Shown in pieces: positions 9,587 to 18,182 of a stretch of 64,000 bases of DNA; position 1 is the first letter of the stretch; every line of letters begins with the position of its first letter. The translations under genes were made by a program, and so were the position numbers. This stretch comes from JBDTSW01 sp963782605 (GTDB taxonomy: Bacteria > Actinomycetota > Thermoleophilia > Solirubrobacterales > 70-9). The stretch lies in the NCBI GenBank assembly GCA_963782605.1, contig CAWAKK010000012.1, positions 62,001 through 126,000 of the forward strand. Reading direction: 5' to 3'. The notes under the pieces were generated by a model. That model saw only the letters and a program-made list of their open reading frames with translations, did not search any database and was not told where the DNA came from.

Positions 9587-9628
9587 GAGCGGATCGAGGC
9601 CAGTCTCGAGGACGGCGTCCTCACCGTC
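9587..9628 (+). pseudogene. remnant of a small heat-shock (Hsp20) gene
   Basis: A 14-codon stretch reads ERIEASLEDGVLTV, which matches the end of the alpha-crystallin domain of Hsp20 proteins (consensus like V-x-A-x-x-x-N/D-G-V-L-T-V). No start, no upstream domain and no continuation of the usual LPK motif in frame can be found, so this is a decayed remnant in the 211-bp gap before the universal stress gene. It could be coincidental, but the match is exact over the diagnostic G-V-L-T-V. Confidence 0.4.
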
Positions 9629-9655
9629 TGTCCCTGCCCCACTCGTGGCCCCGAA

Positions 9656-9669
9656 TTGATCCAGCGCAA
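9656..9669 (+). promoter_or_regulatory. FNR/FixK-type box 5, upstream of universal stress gene
   Basis: The sequence is TTGATCCAGCGCAA, ending 56 bp before the ATG at 9726. The left half-site is perfect and the right half is GCAA. Confidence 0.65.
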
Positions 9670-9725
9670 GGCGAGGGCGCGCCTGATCTGCGCATCCTGC
9701 CGTCGGTGAACCGCGGAAGGATGCG

Positions 9726-10539
9726 ATGAGCTACCGGACCATTCTGGTCGAGCTGAGCGCGGAGGCTGCGGCGGAGGAGCGGCTGGCAGCGGCGCGGGAG
9801 CTCGCGCTGCGGTTCGGTGCCATGCTGGTCGGCATGCACGTGGCGACGTTCGCGGTCCCGTTCGCCGCCGGCGACCTCTCCGTCTACATCCCGCCCGAGA
9901 CGCTCGAGGCGCAGCGGCAGGCGCATCTCGAGATCCGCGAGCGCGCCCTGGCGGTCTTCCACCGGGTCTGCGGCGAGGAAGGCCCGAAGGTCGCCTGGCG
10001 CGATGGGGCGGGCTGGGACGGCCTCGCTCTGGCCGCGGCCGCCCGCAGCGCGGACCTTGTCGTCGCCGGCGGGCGCAGGCCCGGATTTCGGCGAGGAGAC
10101 CTCGCTGGTCGAGGACCTGGTGAGCGCGGCCGGGGTGCCGGTGGTGATGGTGCCGCCCGGGGTGTCGAGCGTGACCGGCGGCAGGGTGCTGGTGGCCTGG
10201 AACGGGAAACGGGAAGCGGCACGGGCGGCGCACGACGCGCTGCCGTTCCTGCGGGCGGCGGAGCGGGTAGTGCTGTGCGCGGTCGGCGAGGTGGCCGGTG
10301 CCGGCCTCGACGACGCGGCCGGGATGCTGCGGCGGCACGGGGTCCCGGTCCGGGCCGAGCGGCTGGCGGGCGGCGACCTGCACGCGGGCGAGATCCTGCT
10401 GGCCCGGGCGGCGGCGGATCGGGCCGATCTCCTGGTGATGGGCGCCTACGGGCATTCGCGTTTACGCGAGCTCGTGGTCGGCGGTGCGACCCGGCATGTG
10501 CTGCACCACGCCACCCTGCCGGTGCTGTTCAGCGGCTGA
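9726..10539 (+). CDS. tandem universal stress protein (frameshifted)
   Basis: Two UspA domains are encoded, ~271 residues. The first begins YRTILVELSAEAAAEERL. The second begins GRVLVAWNGKREAARAAHDALPFL and ends with the ATP-binding pattern GAYGHSRLRELVVGGATRHVL. A +1 frame change near 10,082 lies between the domains (…LVVAGG / …DFGEETSLVED). The start is 56 bp downstream of an FNR-type box. Usp proteins of this arrangement support survival during anoxia or energy starvation in other proteobacteria; a paralogue follows at 10,682. Confidence 0.88.
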
Positions 10540-10681
10540 GCGCGGCTTCGGTCCGGCCGGCTGGCCAATGGCGGGAAGAACGATGAGCGCCACGGGTGCC
10601 CTGGTGAAGGGGCCGGCGCTCGACGAGTGGCTGACCGGCCTGCTCTGGGGCTGATCCCACAGAGGGAAGGGAGACCGTGCG

Positions 10682-11527
10682 ATGGGAATGACGGATCTGC
10701 TGGTGCATGTCGGACAGAGCCGGGCCGCGGAAGCCCGCCTCGATGCGGCGGTCCGCCTGGCGCAGTCGTGCGGGGCGCGGCTGACGCTCCTGGGTCTGGC
10801 GCCCGAGCCCTATCTCGCCAGTGCGGTGGGCATCCACATGCCGCCCGAGCTCCTGCATCAGCTGGCGGCGGAAGCCAGGGCCGAGGCGGAGCGGGTGGTT
10901 GCCCAGGCCGTGGCCCGTGTCGCCTCCGCGGTCCCGGCCGAGGGCCATGCCCTGACCGCCCGGGCCGAGGAGCTGCCCGGCCTCCTGGCATGGCATGCCC
11001 GGCGCGCCGACCTCGTCATGGTCGGCCAGCCCGACCCGGACAACCCGCAGGACCCGGGCCAGGCCTTCGTCGAGGCCGCGTTCATGGCCAGCGGCCGCCC
11101 GGCCCTCGTCATCCCCTATATCGGCACCAGGGGGCCCATGCCCCCGACGCGGGCGATCGTGGCCTGGGACGGCTCGCACGAGGCGGCACGAGCGGTTCAC
11201 GACGCGCTGCCGCTCCTGGTCAAGGCCGACCAGGGCGTGTCCCTGGTCGTGGTCGACCCCGACCGTCTCGCCGGCGGGCTCGGTGAGCGGCCCGGTGCGG
11301 ACATGGCAGCCCATCTCGCCCGCCACGGCGTGCGGGTCGAGGTCGCGACCGTGCCCAGCGGCGGCCTCAGCGTGGCCGACGTGCTGCTCGACCGGGCGGT
11401 CGACGAAGGGGCCGGCCTCCTGGTAATGGGCGGCTATGGCCATGCCCGCCTGCGCGAGGTGGTCCTGGGCGGCACCACCCGCAGGATCCTCCAGCAGATG
11501 ACCGTGCCCGTTCTGTTCTCGCACTGA
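10682..11527 (+). CDS. tandem universal stress protein, second copy
   Basis: This intact 281-residue protein has two UspA domains. Domain 1 opens MTDLLVHVGQSRAAEARLDAA. Domain 2 opens RAIVAWDGSHEAARAVHDALPLL and ends with MGGYGHARLREVVLGGTTRRILQQ, a G-x2-G-x9-G(S/T) nucleotide-binding pattern. It is clearly paralogous to the preceding gene. The start follows GGGAAGGGAG. Two c-type cytochrome genes begin 17 bp downstream, so the three are probably one operon; no FNR-type box was seen directly upstream, and transcription may come from the first usp promoter. Confidence 0.9.
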   Translation: MGMTDLLVHVGQSRAAEARLDAAVRLAQSCGARLTLLGLAPEPYLASAVGIHMPPELLHQLAAEARAEAERVVAQAVARVASAVPAEGHALTARAEELPGLLAWHARRADLVMVGQPDPDNPQDPGQAFVEAAFMASGRPALVIPYIGTRGPMPPTRAIVAWDGSHEAARAVHDALPLLVKADQGVSLVVVDPDRLAGGLGERPGADMAAHLARHGVRVEVATVPSGGLSVADVLLDRAVDEGAGLLVMGGYGHARLREVVLGGTTRRILQQMTVPVLFSH

Positions 11528-11544
11528 TTGCCCGGGGAGGCGTG

Positions 11545-11865
11545 ATGCGCAACCGACTTCGGCTGGCCCTGCTGGCCTGCCTCGCTGCGGCACCGGCCAT
11601 GGCGCAGGAAGGCGATGCCGTGGCGGGGCGGGTATTGGCCCAGCGGATGTGCAGCTCCTGCCACCTCGTCAGCGCCGACCAGCCGGGGCCCGTGCCCGAC
11701 GGCGTGCCGAGCTTCATGGCCGTGGCCGCCCGGCCCGACATGACGCGGGAGCGCATCGTCGAGACCATGATCAGCCCGTCCCACCCGGCCATGCAGCCGC
11801 CGCCGCTCGAGCGCTCGCAGATGCAGGACGTGGCCGCCTATATGCTCTCGCTGCGCAAGAGCTGA
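11545..11865 (+). CDS. exported mono-haem c-type cytochrome
   Basis: This protein of 106 residues has a signal peptide (LRLALLACLAAAPAMA, cleavage before QEGDA) and one haem-attachment motif, CSSCH, near residue 36. A Met in HPAMQPPPL toward the C terminus could be the sixth ligand, as in class I cytochromes c. It should be a periplasmic electron carrier. The ATG at 11545 was preferred to the GTG three bases before because GGGGAGG precedes it. It lies directly after the second universal stress gene. Confidence 0.85.
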   Translation: MRNRLRLALLACLAAAPAMAQEGDAVAGRVLAQRMCSSCHLVSADQPGPVPDGVPSFMAVAARPDMTRERIVETMISPSHPAMQPPPLERSQMQDVAAYMLSLRKS

Positions 11866-11878
11866 CGGTAGAGTGCAG

Positions 11879-12268
11879 ATGCCAACCTCATGCCGCCGCT
11901 GGGGCCTGACCCTTCTCCCGCTGGCGCTGCTCGCGGGTGCTGCCCAGGCGCAGGGCCTGCCGGGCGATCCTCACCGGGGGCAGGCCCTGGCCGAACGCTG
12001 GTGCGTCGATTGCCATGAGGTGGAGGCCGGCAGTCGCCAGACATCGGCCATCGAGAACCCCAATCCCCAGAACCCGAACGGCCCCGCCATCGTCGAGGTG
12101 CCGGCCTTCCAGGCGGTGGCCGACGATCCGGCGGTGACCGAGGTGGCCCTGCGGGCCTTCCTGCAGACGCCCCACGCCAACATGCCGGACGTGCGGCTGC
12201 CGCCCGAGCAGATCGACGACCTGATCGCCTACCTCCTGACGCTCAAGGGCCAGCGCTCGGGGACCTGA
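11879..12268 (+). CDS. exported mono-haem c-type cytochrome, second copy
   Basis: This protein of ~129 residues has a signal peptide (GLTLLPLALLAGAAQAQ) and a single haem motif CVDCH. Met in HANMPDVRLPPEQIDDLIAYL is the likely axial ligand, and the helix that follows is typical of class I cytochromes c. The start lies 13 bp after the previous cytochrome gene, in an operon. It overlaps the 3' end of the convergent alcohol dehydrogenase by 26 bases. The partner oxidase or reductase is not in the window. Confidence 0.85.
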   Translation: MPTSCRRWGLTLLPLALLAGAAQAQGLPGDPHRGQALAERWCVDCHEVEAGSRQTSAIENPNPQNPNGPAIVEVPAFQAVADDPAVTEVALRAFLQTPHANMPDVRLPPEQIDDLIAYLLTLKGQRSGT

Positions 12269-13275
12269 GCTCCCGCCCTCGGGCCGGGACCAGCACGGCC
12301 GCCCCTTGCAGCCGTCCGTGCGCGCAGATCGTCCAGGGCCCGGTTGGCCTGGTCCAGCGGGTAGACGGTGGTCTCGGTCCGGACCGGCACCTTCGGGGCC
12401 AGCGCCAGGAACTCCAGCGGCGTCCCGCCGGGTGAGATTGGCGACCGAGCGCACGCACCCGCTCCTCCCAGAGCAGGCGGTAGGGGAAGCTCGGGATGTC
12501 GCTCATGTGGATGCCGCCGCAGACCACGGTCCCGCCCTTGCGCACGGCGGCAGGGCCGTGGGCACCAGGCTGCCGACGGGAGCGAAGATCAGGGCGGCGT
12601 CGAGGCGGCTCGGGCGGCGGCTTCGTCCGACTCGCCGGCCCAGGCCGCACCCAGCCCGCGCGCAAAGGCCTGGGCCGCCACGTCGCCGGGGCGGGTGAAG
12701 GCGTAGAGCCCGCCGGCCCTGGTAGCGGGCGACCTGGGCCACGATGTGGGCCGCGGCCCCGAAGCCGTAGATCCCGAGCCGCCGCGCGTCGCCCGGCCAT
12801 GCATCAGCGTGCGGTAGCCGATCAGGCCGGCGCAGAGCAGCGGGGCGGCCTCGACGTCGCCGTAGGGCTCGGGGAGCGGGAAGCAGTAGGCGGCGTCCGC
12901 CACCGCGTGCTCGGCATAGCCGCCGTCGATCGTGTAGCCGGTGAAGCCCGGGGCGTCGCACAGGTTCTCCGGCCTCGTGCAGGCAGTACCAGCAGCTGCC
13001 GCAGGTGTGGCCGAGCCAGGGGATGCCGACCCGCTGGCCGGGCCGGAGCCGCTCGAGCCCGGCCCGCAGCGCGACGCACCTCGCCCACGATCTCGTGGCC
13101 CGGGATCGACCGGCAGCTTGGGATGCGGCAGCTCGCCGTCGACGAGGTGGAGGTCGGTGCGGCAGACGGCACAGGCCTCGACCCGGACCAGCACCTGGCC
13201 CGGGCCAGGCACAGGCATCGGCAGCTCCACGGCCCGCAACGGTCGGCCGGGTGCATCCAGCAGCATCGCGCGCAT
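12243..13275 (-). CDS. zinc-dependent alcohol dehydrogenase, heavily frameshifted
   Basis: Fragments in all three frames follow the order of an AdhA-like medium-chain dehydrogenase: MRAMLLDAPGRPLRAVELP and ACAVCRTDLHLVDGEL (catalytic-zinc Cys), SIPGHEIVGEV (zinc His), GIPWLGHTCGSCWYCL (structural-zinc cysteines), FTGYTIDGGYAEHA, LLCAGLIGYRTL, LGIYGFGAAAHIVAQVA (NAD site), GGIHMSDIPSFPY and a C-terminal LQGAAVLVP. About eight frame changes are needed in 1 kb, more than in any neighbour, so it may be a real pseudogene as well as a victim of indels. Full length would be ~340 residues. It is divergent from the small membrane gene and an FNR-type box lies between them. Confidence 0.75.
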
Positions 13276-13321
13276 GACGGGCCTCCCTTCGTCCGTTTGC
13301 ACCGGCAGGCGCAGGCGGACC

Positions 13322-13335
13322 TTGATCTGGCGCAA
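13322..13335. promoter_or_regulatory. FNR/FixK-type box 6, between divergent genes
   Basis: The sequence is TTGATCTGGCGCAA. It ends 50 bp before the ATG of the small membrane protein (13386) and begins 46 bp from the start of the minus-strand alcohol dehydrogenase, so it could serve either or both. Confidence 0.65.
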
Positions 13336-13385
13336 GGTGGTGGGAGGGTGCCATCGTCATGCTGGCAGGCGATAGGGAGCTGGCG

Positions 13386-13616
13386 ATGCAGAACGCAGGA
13401 AGTCCCGAGCTGGCCCGGCTGCGCAGGGCCACGGCCCTCGGCTGGGCCGCGGCCGGCTGCTATGCCGCCGTGCTGGCGGCGCTCGTCTTGATCCTCGTCT
13501 GGCCGGAAAGCGGCTGGCTCGCGATCGGGCTCGCCGTGCTCGGCTTCGCCCTGCAGCGTGCGGCGGCTTTCCAGCGTCGTGCCGCGGAGCGGGAGGCGCC
13601 GGGCGGTCCGGCTTGA
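13386..13616 (+). CDS. small two-helix membrane protein
   Basis: This 76-residue protein has a short polar N terminus followed by two hydrophobic helices (AAAGCYAAVLAALVLILVW and WLAIGLAVLGFALQ) and a basic tail. The start at 13386 has GGGAG upstream; the ATG at 13359 is an alternative adding nine residues. The FNR-type box 50 bp upstream suggests expression at low oxygen with its neighbours. The next FNR-type box (13613) overlaps its stop codon. No family was recognised. Confidence 0.6.
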   Translation: MQNAGSPELARLRRATALGWAAAGCYAAVLAALVLILVWPESGWLAIGLAVLGFALQRAAAFQRRAAEREAPGGPA

Positions 13617-13626
13617 CCAGAGTCAA
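13613..13626 (+). promoter_or_regulatory. FNR/FixK-type box 7, upstream of zinc alcohol dehydrogenase
   Basis: The sequence is TTGACCAGAGTCAA, symmetrical half-sites TTGAC / GTCAA. It ends 57 bp before the ATG at 13684 and overlaps the stop of the preceding gene. Confidence 0.7.
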
Positions 13627-13683
13627 GGCGGAGCGAGATCGACGGCCGCATAAAGCCGGCACCGACAGTCAAGGAGAGCAGGC

Positions 13684-14762
13684 ATGGCAAGGACCATGAA
13701 GGCGGCCGCGTTCGTCGAGCCCGGGCGGATCGAGCTGGTCGAGAAGCCGGTCCCGGAGGTCGGGCCGCTGGATGCGCTCCTGCGGATCACCACCACGACC
13801 ATCTGCGGCACCGACGTCCACATCCTCAAGGGCGAGTATCCGGTCGCCAAAGGCCTCACCGTCGGGCACGAGCCCGTCGGCATCATCGAGAAGCTGGGCT
13901 CGGCCGTGCAGGGCTATCGGGAAGGCCAGCGGGTGATCGCCGGCGCGATCACGCCCTCGGGCCACAGCGACGCCTCCCTGTGCGGCTGCGGCTCGCAGGA
14001 CGGGCCCGGCACCGCGCATGGCTGGAAGGCGATCGGCGGCTGGAAGTTCGGCAACACGATCGACGGCTGCCAGGCCGAGTACGTGCTGGTGCCCGACGCC
14101 ATGGCCAACCTGGCCCCGGTGCCGGACGGACCTCACCGACGAGCAGGTCCTGATGTGCCCCGACATCATGTCGACCGGCTTCTCCGGTGCGGAGAGCGGC
14201 GGCGATCCGGATCGGCGACACGGTGGCGGTGTTCGCGCAGGGGCCGATCGGGCTCTGCGCCACGGCCGGGGCGAAGCTGATGGGTGCGACCACCATCATC
14301 GCCGTCGACACCGTGCCCGAGCGGCTGGAGGTGGCGCGCAGGCTCGGCGCCGACCACGTCGTCGACTTCCGCGCGGTCAACCCGGTCGACGCGATCATGG
14401 AGCTGACCGACGGCCGCGGCGTGGACGTGGCGATCGAGGCGCTGGGCACCCAGGCCACGTTCGAGGCCGCCCTGCGCGTGCTGCGCCCGGGCGGCACGCT
14501 CTCCAGCCTCGGCGTCTACTCGACCGACCTCACGCATCCCGCTCGACGCCTTCGCGGCCGGCCTCGGCGACCACCGCATCGTCACCACGCTCTGCCCCGG
14601 CGGCAAGGAGCGGATGCGGCGGCTGATGGCCGTGATCGCCGTCGGCCGCGTCGACCTCCGCCCCTGGTCACGCACCGCTTCAAGCTCGACCAGATCGAGG
14701 AGGCCTACGACCTCTTCAGCCACCAGCGCGACGGCGTGCTCAAGGTCGCCATCACGCCCTGC
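13684..14762 (+). CDS. zinc-dependent alcohol dehydrogenase (isopropanol dehydrogenase-like; frameshifts, 3' end replaced by IS)
   Basis: This medium-chain dehydrogenase shows ICGTDVHILKGEYP (zinc Cys), TVGHEPVGIIEKLG (GHE zinc site), a shortened lobe without the usual four structural-zinc cysteines, DIMSTGFSGAESG, DTVAVFAQGPIGLCATAGAKL (nucleotide fold) and a C-terminal FSHQRDGVLKVAITP. The lobe and the SGHSDASLCGCGSQDG region resemble clostridial-type NADP secondary alcohol dehydrogenases. Frame changes occur near 14,125, 14,195, 14,540 and 14,665. The natural stop after AITP is missing: the reading frame enters the IS630 remnant at about 14,760 and would add an alien tail up to 14,885. An FNR-type box lies upstream. 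Confidence 0.85.
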
Positions 14763-15430
14763 TTGGCTCGTCCGGCGGTCAGCCCGCTGGTCTCCACCAG
14801 GGTTTGGCCGGGGAAGGTCTTGGCGCTCTCCGGCCCCATCTCATCCAGGCAGACGACTACGCTGCCTGGAGGCGGGGCAGTGTAGAGGCTCTCGATCCGC
14901 CCCTTTTTTCCGCGAACGCAGGATCGACCCGCTCCCCGAACCACGTCTCGTGCCGCCGCCAGCGCAAGCCTTCCTTGAGCAGGATCTCGTCGATCCGGCT
15001 GCGCTTGATCGCGATCCCTTTGTGCTCGCTCAGGTAGGCCGCCAGCCGGTCCAGCGTCCATGACCCGAACGGCAGGTCCAAGCGCTTGGGATCGGTCAGC
15101 GCGGTGGCGATCACCGTCGCCACCTGCTCGGGCGTATAGGTCGGCGGACGACCGGCGCGGGGCTGGTCCTCCAGCCCGGCCAAGCCTTGAGCGTTGAAGC
15201 GCTTGACCCAGTCGCGCACCGTGTAGGCGGTCAGGCGCAGCGCCGCCGCGATCGCCGGCGCCATCTGATCCTGGCTCGCCTGCCAGACGATGCGCGCCCG
15301 CTCGACCTGCCGCGCCGGGGCAGTGCGCGAATGGGCCAGCTTCTCAACCGCCGTCCGCTCCGCCTCGCTCAGCGCGCGCAGTCGTAGCCGTCGCATCAGG
15401 GCTCCTCCAGCTTGGGACAGCTCTGAAATG
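14760..15430 (-). mobile_element. truncated IS630-family insertion remnant
   Basis: A minus-strand transposase fragment fills the space between the alcohol dehydrogenase stop position and the pyruvate kinase leader. The left border coincides with loss of the dehydrogenase stop codon. The right border is placed loosely because I could not identify terminal inverted repeats. The transposase stops inside its catalytic domain at the left border, so the element lacks that end and cannot move by itself. Confidence 0.65.
14761..15396 (-). pseudogene. IS630-family transposase, truncated and frameshifted
   Basis: The start ATG (MRRLRLRALSEAE) has GGAGGAG upstream. The N-terminal helix-turn-helix part reads RIVWQASQDQMAPAIAA, YTVRDWVKRFNAQGLAGLED and RPPTYTPEQV, then the winged-helix PFGSWTLDRLAAYL and GLRWRRHETWFGERVDPAFAEK, all typical of IS630 transposases. 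After a frame change near 14,915 the first catalytic block appears (VVVCLDEMGPE, with the first Asp of the DDE triad), and the protein is cut before the second Asp and the Glu. Confidence 0.8.
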
Positions 15431-15483
15431 GAGCAACTTGCCGGATGAACCACTTAGGCGGGCAGACGTGGAAGGGAGCGCCG

Positions 15484-16960
15484 ATGGTCTCCGACGTGCG
15501 CGCATCGGCCCAGGATCTGCTGGAGAGGCTGGACCAACTGCAGGGCCTCATCGCCGAGGACGCGGCCGCACACCTGGAGAGCTGGCGGCCGCATCTGCGG
15601 AGGGAGGGCTTCGCGGACAGTGCGGCCAACCTCGCCGCCTATCTGGCGCTGCGCCACCACGACCTGCGGCCGCTCCAGCAGGAGCTGATGCCGCTGGGGC
15701 TCTCTTCGCTGGGCCGGCTGGAGGGCAGGGTCAGGGCGAATCTCGCCGCGGTCGCCGCCGCTCTCGCGAGCCTGGCTGCGGCACCGCCCCGACCCTGGCC
15801 CGACCGGCAGGCCTTCTTCCAGGGGCAGGCGCTCCTGGACCGCGCGACGGACGGCGTCTTCGGACCGAGCCCGGCAGCACGGCGGGCCCGCATCCTGGTG
15901 ACCTGCCCGAGTGAGGCGGCGACTGATCCCGCCGTCATGGAGGGCATCGTCGCCGCCGGTGCCGACGCGATCCGGATCAACTGCGCCCACGACGATGCCG
16001 ACATCTGGTCGGGGATGATCGCCCGGCTGCGTGCGGCTGAGCGCGGTCGGGGGCGACGGCTCAAGGTCCTGATGGACCTGGGCGGGCCCAAGGTCCGGAC
16101 CGGGGCCGTGAGCCTCCCTCCCGACCGCAAGCGCCTGCGCGCCGGCGACCAGCTCCTGCTGGTCCGGCCGGGCGGCCTCGCCAATGGCCCCAGCTTCGAG
16201 GCCGAATGCGCCGAGCCGGCAGTGCTCGACCGGCTGGCGCCCGGCGAGCCGGTGCTGATCGACGACGGCAAGATGCGCGGCGTGGTCGAGCGCTGCGGGC
16301 CGGAGGGGGTGGTCATCCATATCGCACGGACTCCGCCCGACGGGGCCAAGCTGAAGCCCGAGAAGGGCCTGAACTTCCCCGAGAGCGACCTTGGCCTACC
16401 GGCGCTGGGGGCGCAGGACCTGGCCGACCTGGACTTCGCGGCCGCCTCACGCCGACCTGATCGGCTACAGCTTCGTGCAGAGCGGCGACGACGTGACGCT
16501 CCTGCAGGAGGAGCTGCGGCGACGGCGTCCGGACGACTGGCAGTCCCTGGGCGTGGTCGCCAAGATCGAGACGCCGCGCGCGGTCCGCAACCTGCCCGAG
16601 ATCATGGTGCGCGCGGCCGGTCGCCAGCCCCTGGCGGTGATGATCGCCCGCGGCGACCTCGCGGTCGAGCTCGGCTTCGTGCGCCTGGCCGAGATGCAGG
16701 AGGAGATCATGTGGCTGTGCGAGGCGGCGCACGTGCCCGTGATCTGGGCCACCCAGGTGCTGGAGAGCCTGATCAGGAAGGGTCTGCCCTCGCGCGGCGA
16801 GATGACCGATGCCGCGATGGCGGCCCGGGCCGAGTGCGTGATGCTGAACAAGGGGCCCTATGTCGGCGAGGCGGTGCAGGCCCTCGACAGCATCCTGGTC
16901 CGCATGAGCGAGCACCAGAGCAAGAAGACGCCGCGACTCCGTGCCTTGAAGAGCTGGTAG
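15484..16960 (+). CDS. pyruvate kinase with N-terminal extension (frameshifted)
   Basis: Pyruvate kinase converts PEP and ADP to pyruvate and ATP. Residues ~1-130 form a helical extension (AAAHLESWRPHLRREG …) that ordinary pyruvate kinases lack. The catalytic barrel follows: ARILVTCPSE, GADAIRINCAHDD, LMDLGGPKVRTG, GEPVLIDDGKMRG, then after a +1 change near 16,448 SFVQSGDDV, VVAKIETPRAV (catalytic Lys), MIARGDLAVELGF, PVIWATQVLESL and PSRGEMTDAA. The sequence ends soon after the barrel, so the C-terminal allosteric domain seems to be missing. The ATG at 15484 follows GGAAGGGAG. The IS630 remnant directly upstream may have displaced the native promoter: no FNR-type box is left in front, unlike in neighbouring genes. 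Confidence 0.85.
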
Positions 16961-17235
16961 GCCCGAGCCGAGTGGATGGGAACGCGTGTGCAATGAAGGC
17001 AGCAGTGTGAGTCAGATGCTCCTCTGCAGCCGGGCAGAGGCGGACGGTGACGGACTTGCGGCGATTGCGTCGACCGCGCGGGCTCCGGAGGGAGCGCGGG
17101 CAAGCAGCTCGCCGATGGCCAGGGCGAGGAAGTCGGAAGCCCCGGCTCCGGCGTGCAGGCTCCCGTCCGGTCGACCGCAGGGCCACGCCTGCGCACCGAC
17201 GCCCAGCATCGGCGGCAAGGGGCAGGCCGCGGCGC

Positions 17236-17949
17236 TCAGGCCGCGCGCGGCTGCGGGTCCGCTTCGCCCTCGCCGGCAAGCGCGCGCAAGACCGCCGGGC
17301 GCAGCAGCATCACCTCATGCGGGTTGGGAAGGGCGATGACGCCCTGCCGCCTGAGTTGGCTCAGCGTGCGGCTGACGGTCTCGATCGTGAGCCCCAGATA
17401 GTCGGCGATGTCGAGCCGGCTCATCGGCAGGTGCACGCGGTTGGTGCCGTGCTCGCGGAGCCAGAGTGTCACGAGAAAGCTCGCCACCCGCTCGACGGCG
17501 CTCATCCGGCCCAGCAGCACGAGGCGGGACTGCGCCGCCTCTAGTTCGCGCCACAGGAAGGCCGACAGGCGGCGCTGCACGTCCGGTGAGCCGTTCGCGG
17601 CCCGGTCGAGAGTGCGACGGGAGCAGGACCGCACGGCGACCGGCGTCACCGCCTCGGCCGTCAGGGAATACTGGCCGCCGGCGGAGAGGCCGGCGAGCTC
17701 GCCCGGATAGAGGAAGCCCACGATGGCGCGCCGCCCGTCCGGCAGCAGCTTGCAGAGCCGGACGACCCCTTCCGTCACCTCGTAGACGTCCAGGGCCGGA
17801 TCGTCCTCGAGGAACATGGTCTCGTCCTCGCCGAAGCGCCGGTCGCAGCCGGCAAGCGGCAGGGCCGCGAAGCCGCCGGTCGCCTGGCCTGATCCACCAG
17901 CCACCGTCCCGAACCGCCCCGAGACCTGGGAGCCAGCCATCGTTGTCAT
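17236..17949 (-). CDS. Crp/Fnr-family transcription regulator (FixK/FNR-like)
   Basis: A cyclic-nucleotide-binding fold (VYEVTEGVVRLCKLLPDGRRAIVGFLYPGELAG) is joined by a dimer helix to a Crp-type helix-turn-helix: MSRLDIADYLGLTIETVSRTL. The recognition helix has E-T-V-S-R, the E-x2-S-R arrangement that reads TTGA half-sites in FNR and FixK. The four-Cys iron-sulfur ligand set of true FNR is not apparent, so oxygen is probably sensed elsewhere, for instance by the haem PAS kinase encoded divergently at 18183. ATG 17949 is preceded by GGAG; a GTG 9 bases earlier is possible. It is the obvious candidate to bind the eight boxes in this island. Confidence 0.88.
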   Translation of the reverse strand: MTTMAGSQVSGRFGTVAGGSGQATGGFAALPLAGCDRRFGEDETMFLEDDPALDVYEVTEGVVRLCKLLPDGRRAIVGFLYPGELAGLSAGGQYSLTAEAVTPVAVRSCSRRTLDRAANGSPDVQRRLSAFLWRELEAAQSRLVLLGRMSAVERVASFLVTLWLREHGTNRVHLPMSRLDIADYLGLTIETVSRTLSQLRRQGVIALPNPHEVMLLRPAVLRALAGEGEADPQPRAA

Positions 17950-18182
17950 GCCCCGCACTCCGTTCGCCGCTTTGTGGGCGCATAGTGGCGGCGCAGTGTC
18001 AGCGGATCATGCCGGCCGAGGGCTCTTTCGGTGCCGTCGCGTGACGCACGGTGACGGTTTGTGACAGTCTCGCTGGCGGTATTATTGACTATGTCGGTCC
18101 CGGTCTTCTGCCCTCAACGCGATCCTGCTCAACGGTGGAGAAGAGAACCTTGCCGAGCCTGCTTGGAGCAGAGGACGCCACA

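Noticed and set aside
10583..10654. 23-codon open frame (MSATGALVKGPALDEWLTG…)
   Set aside because: Too short to distinguish from chance, no ribosome site or family; possibly a remnant between the two universal stress genes.
17012..17218. 68-codon minus-strand frame after the Crp/Fnr gene
   Set aside because: It starts 18 bp past the regulator and has some coding character (SDFLALAIGELLARA), but no family match or ribosome site; left unannotated in the 275-bp gap.
18098..18111. Possible FNR-type box before the hybrid kinase (TTGACTATGTCGGT)
   Set aside because: Only the left half-site is present; the right half has no TCAA or GCAA.
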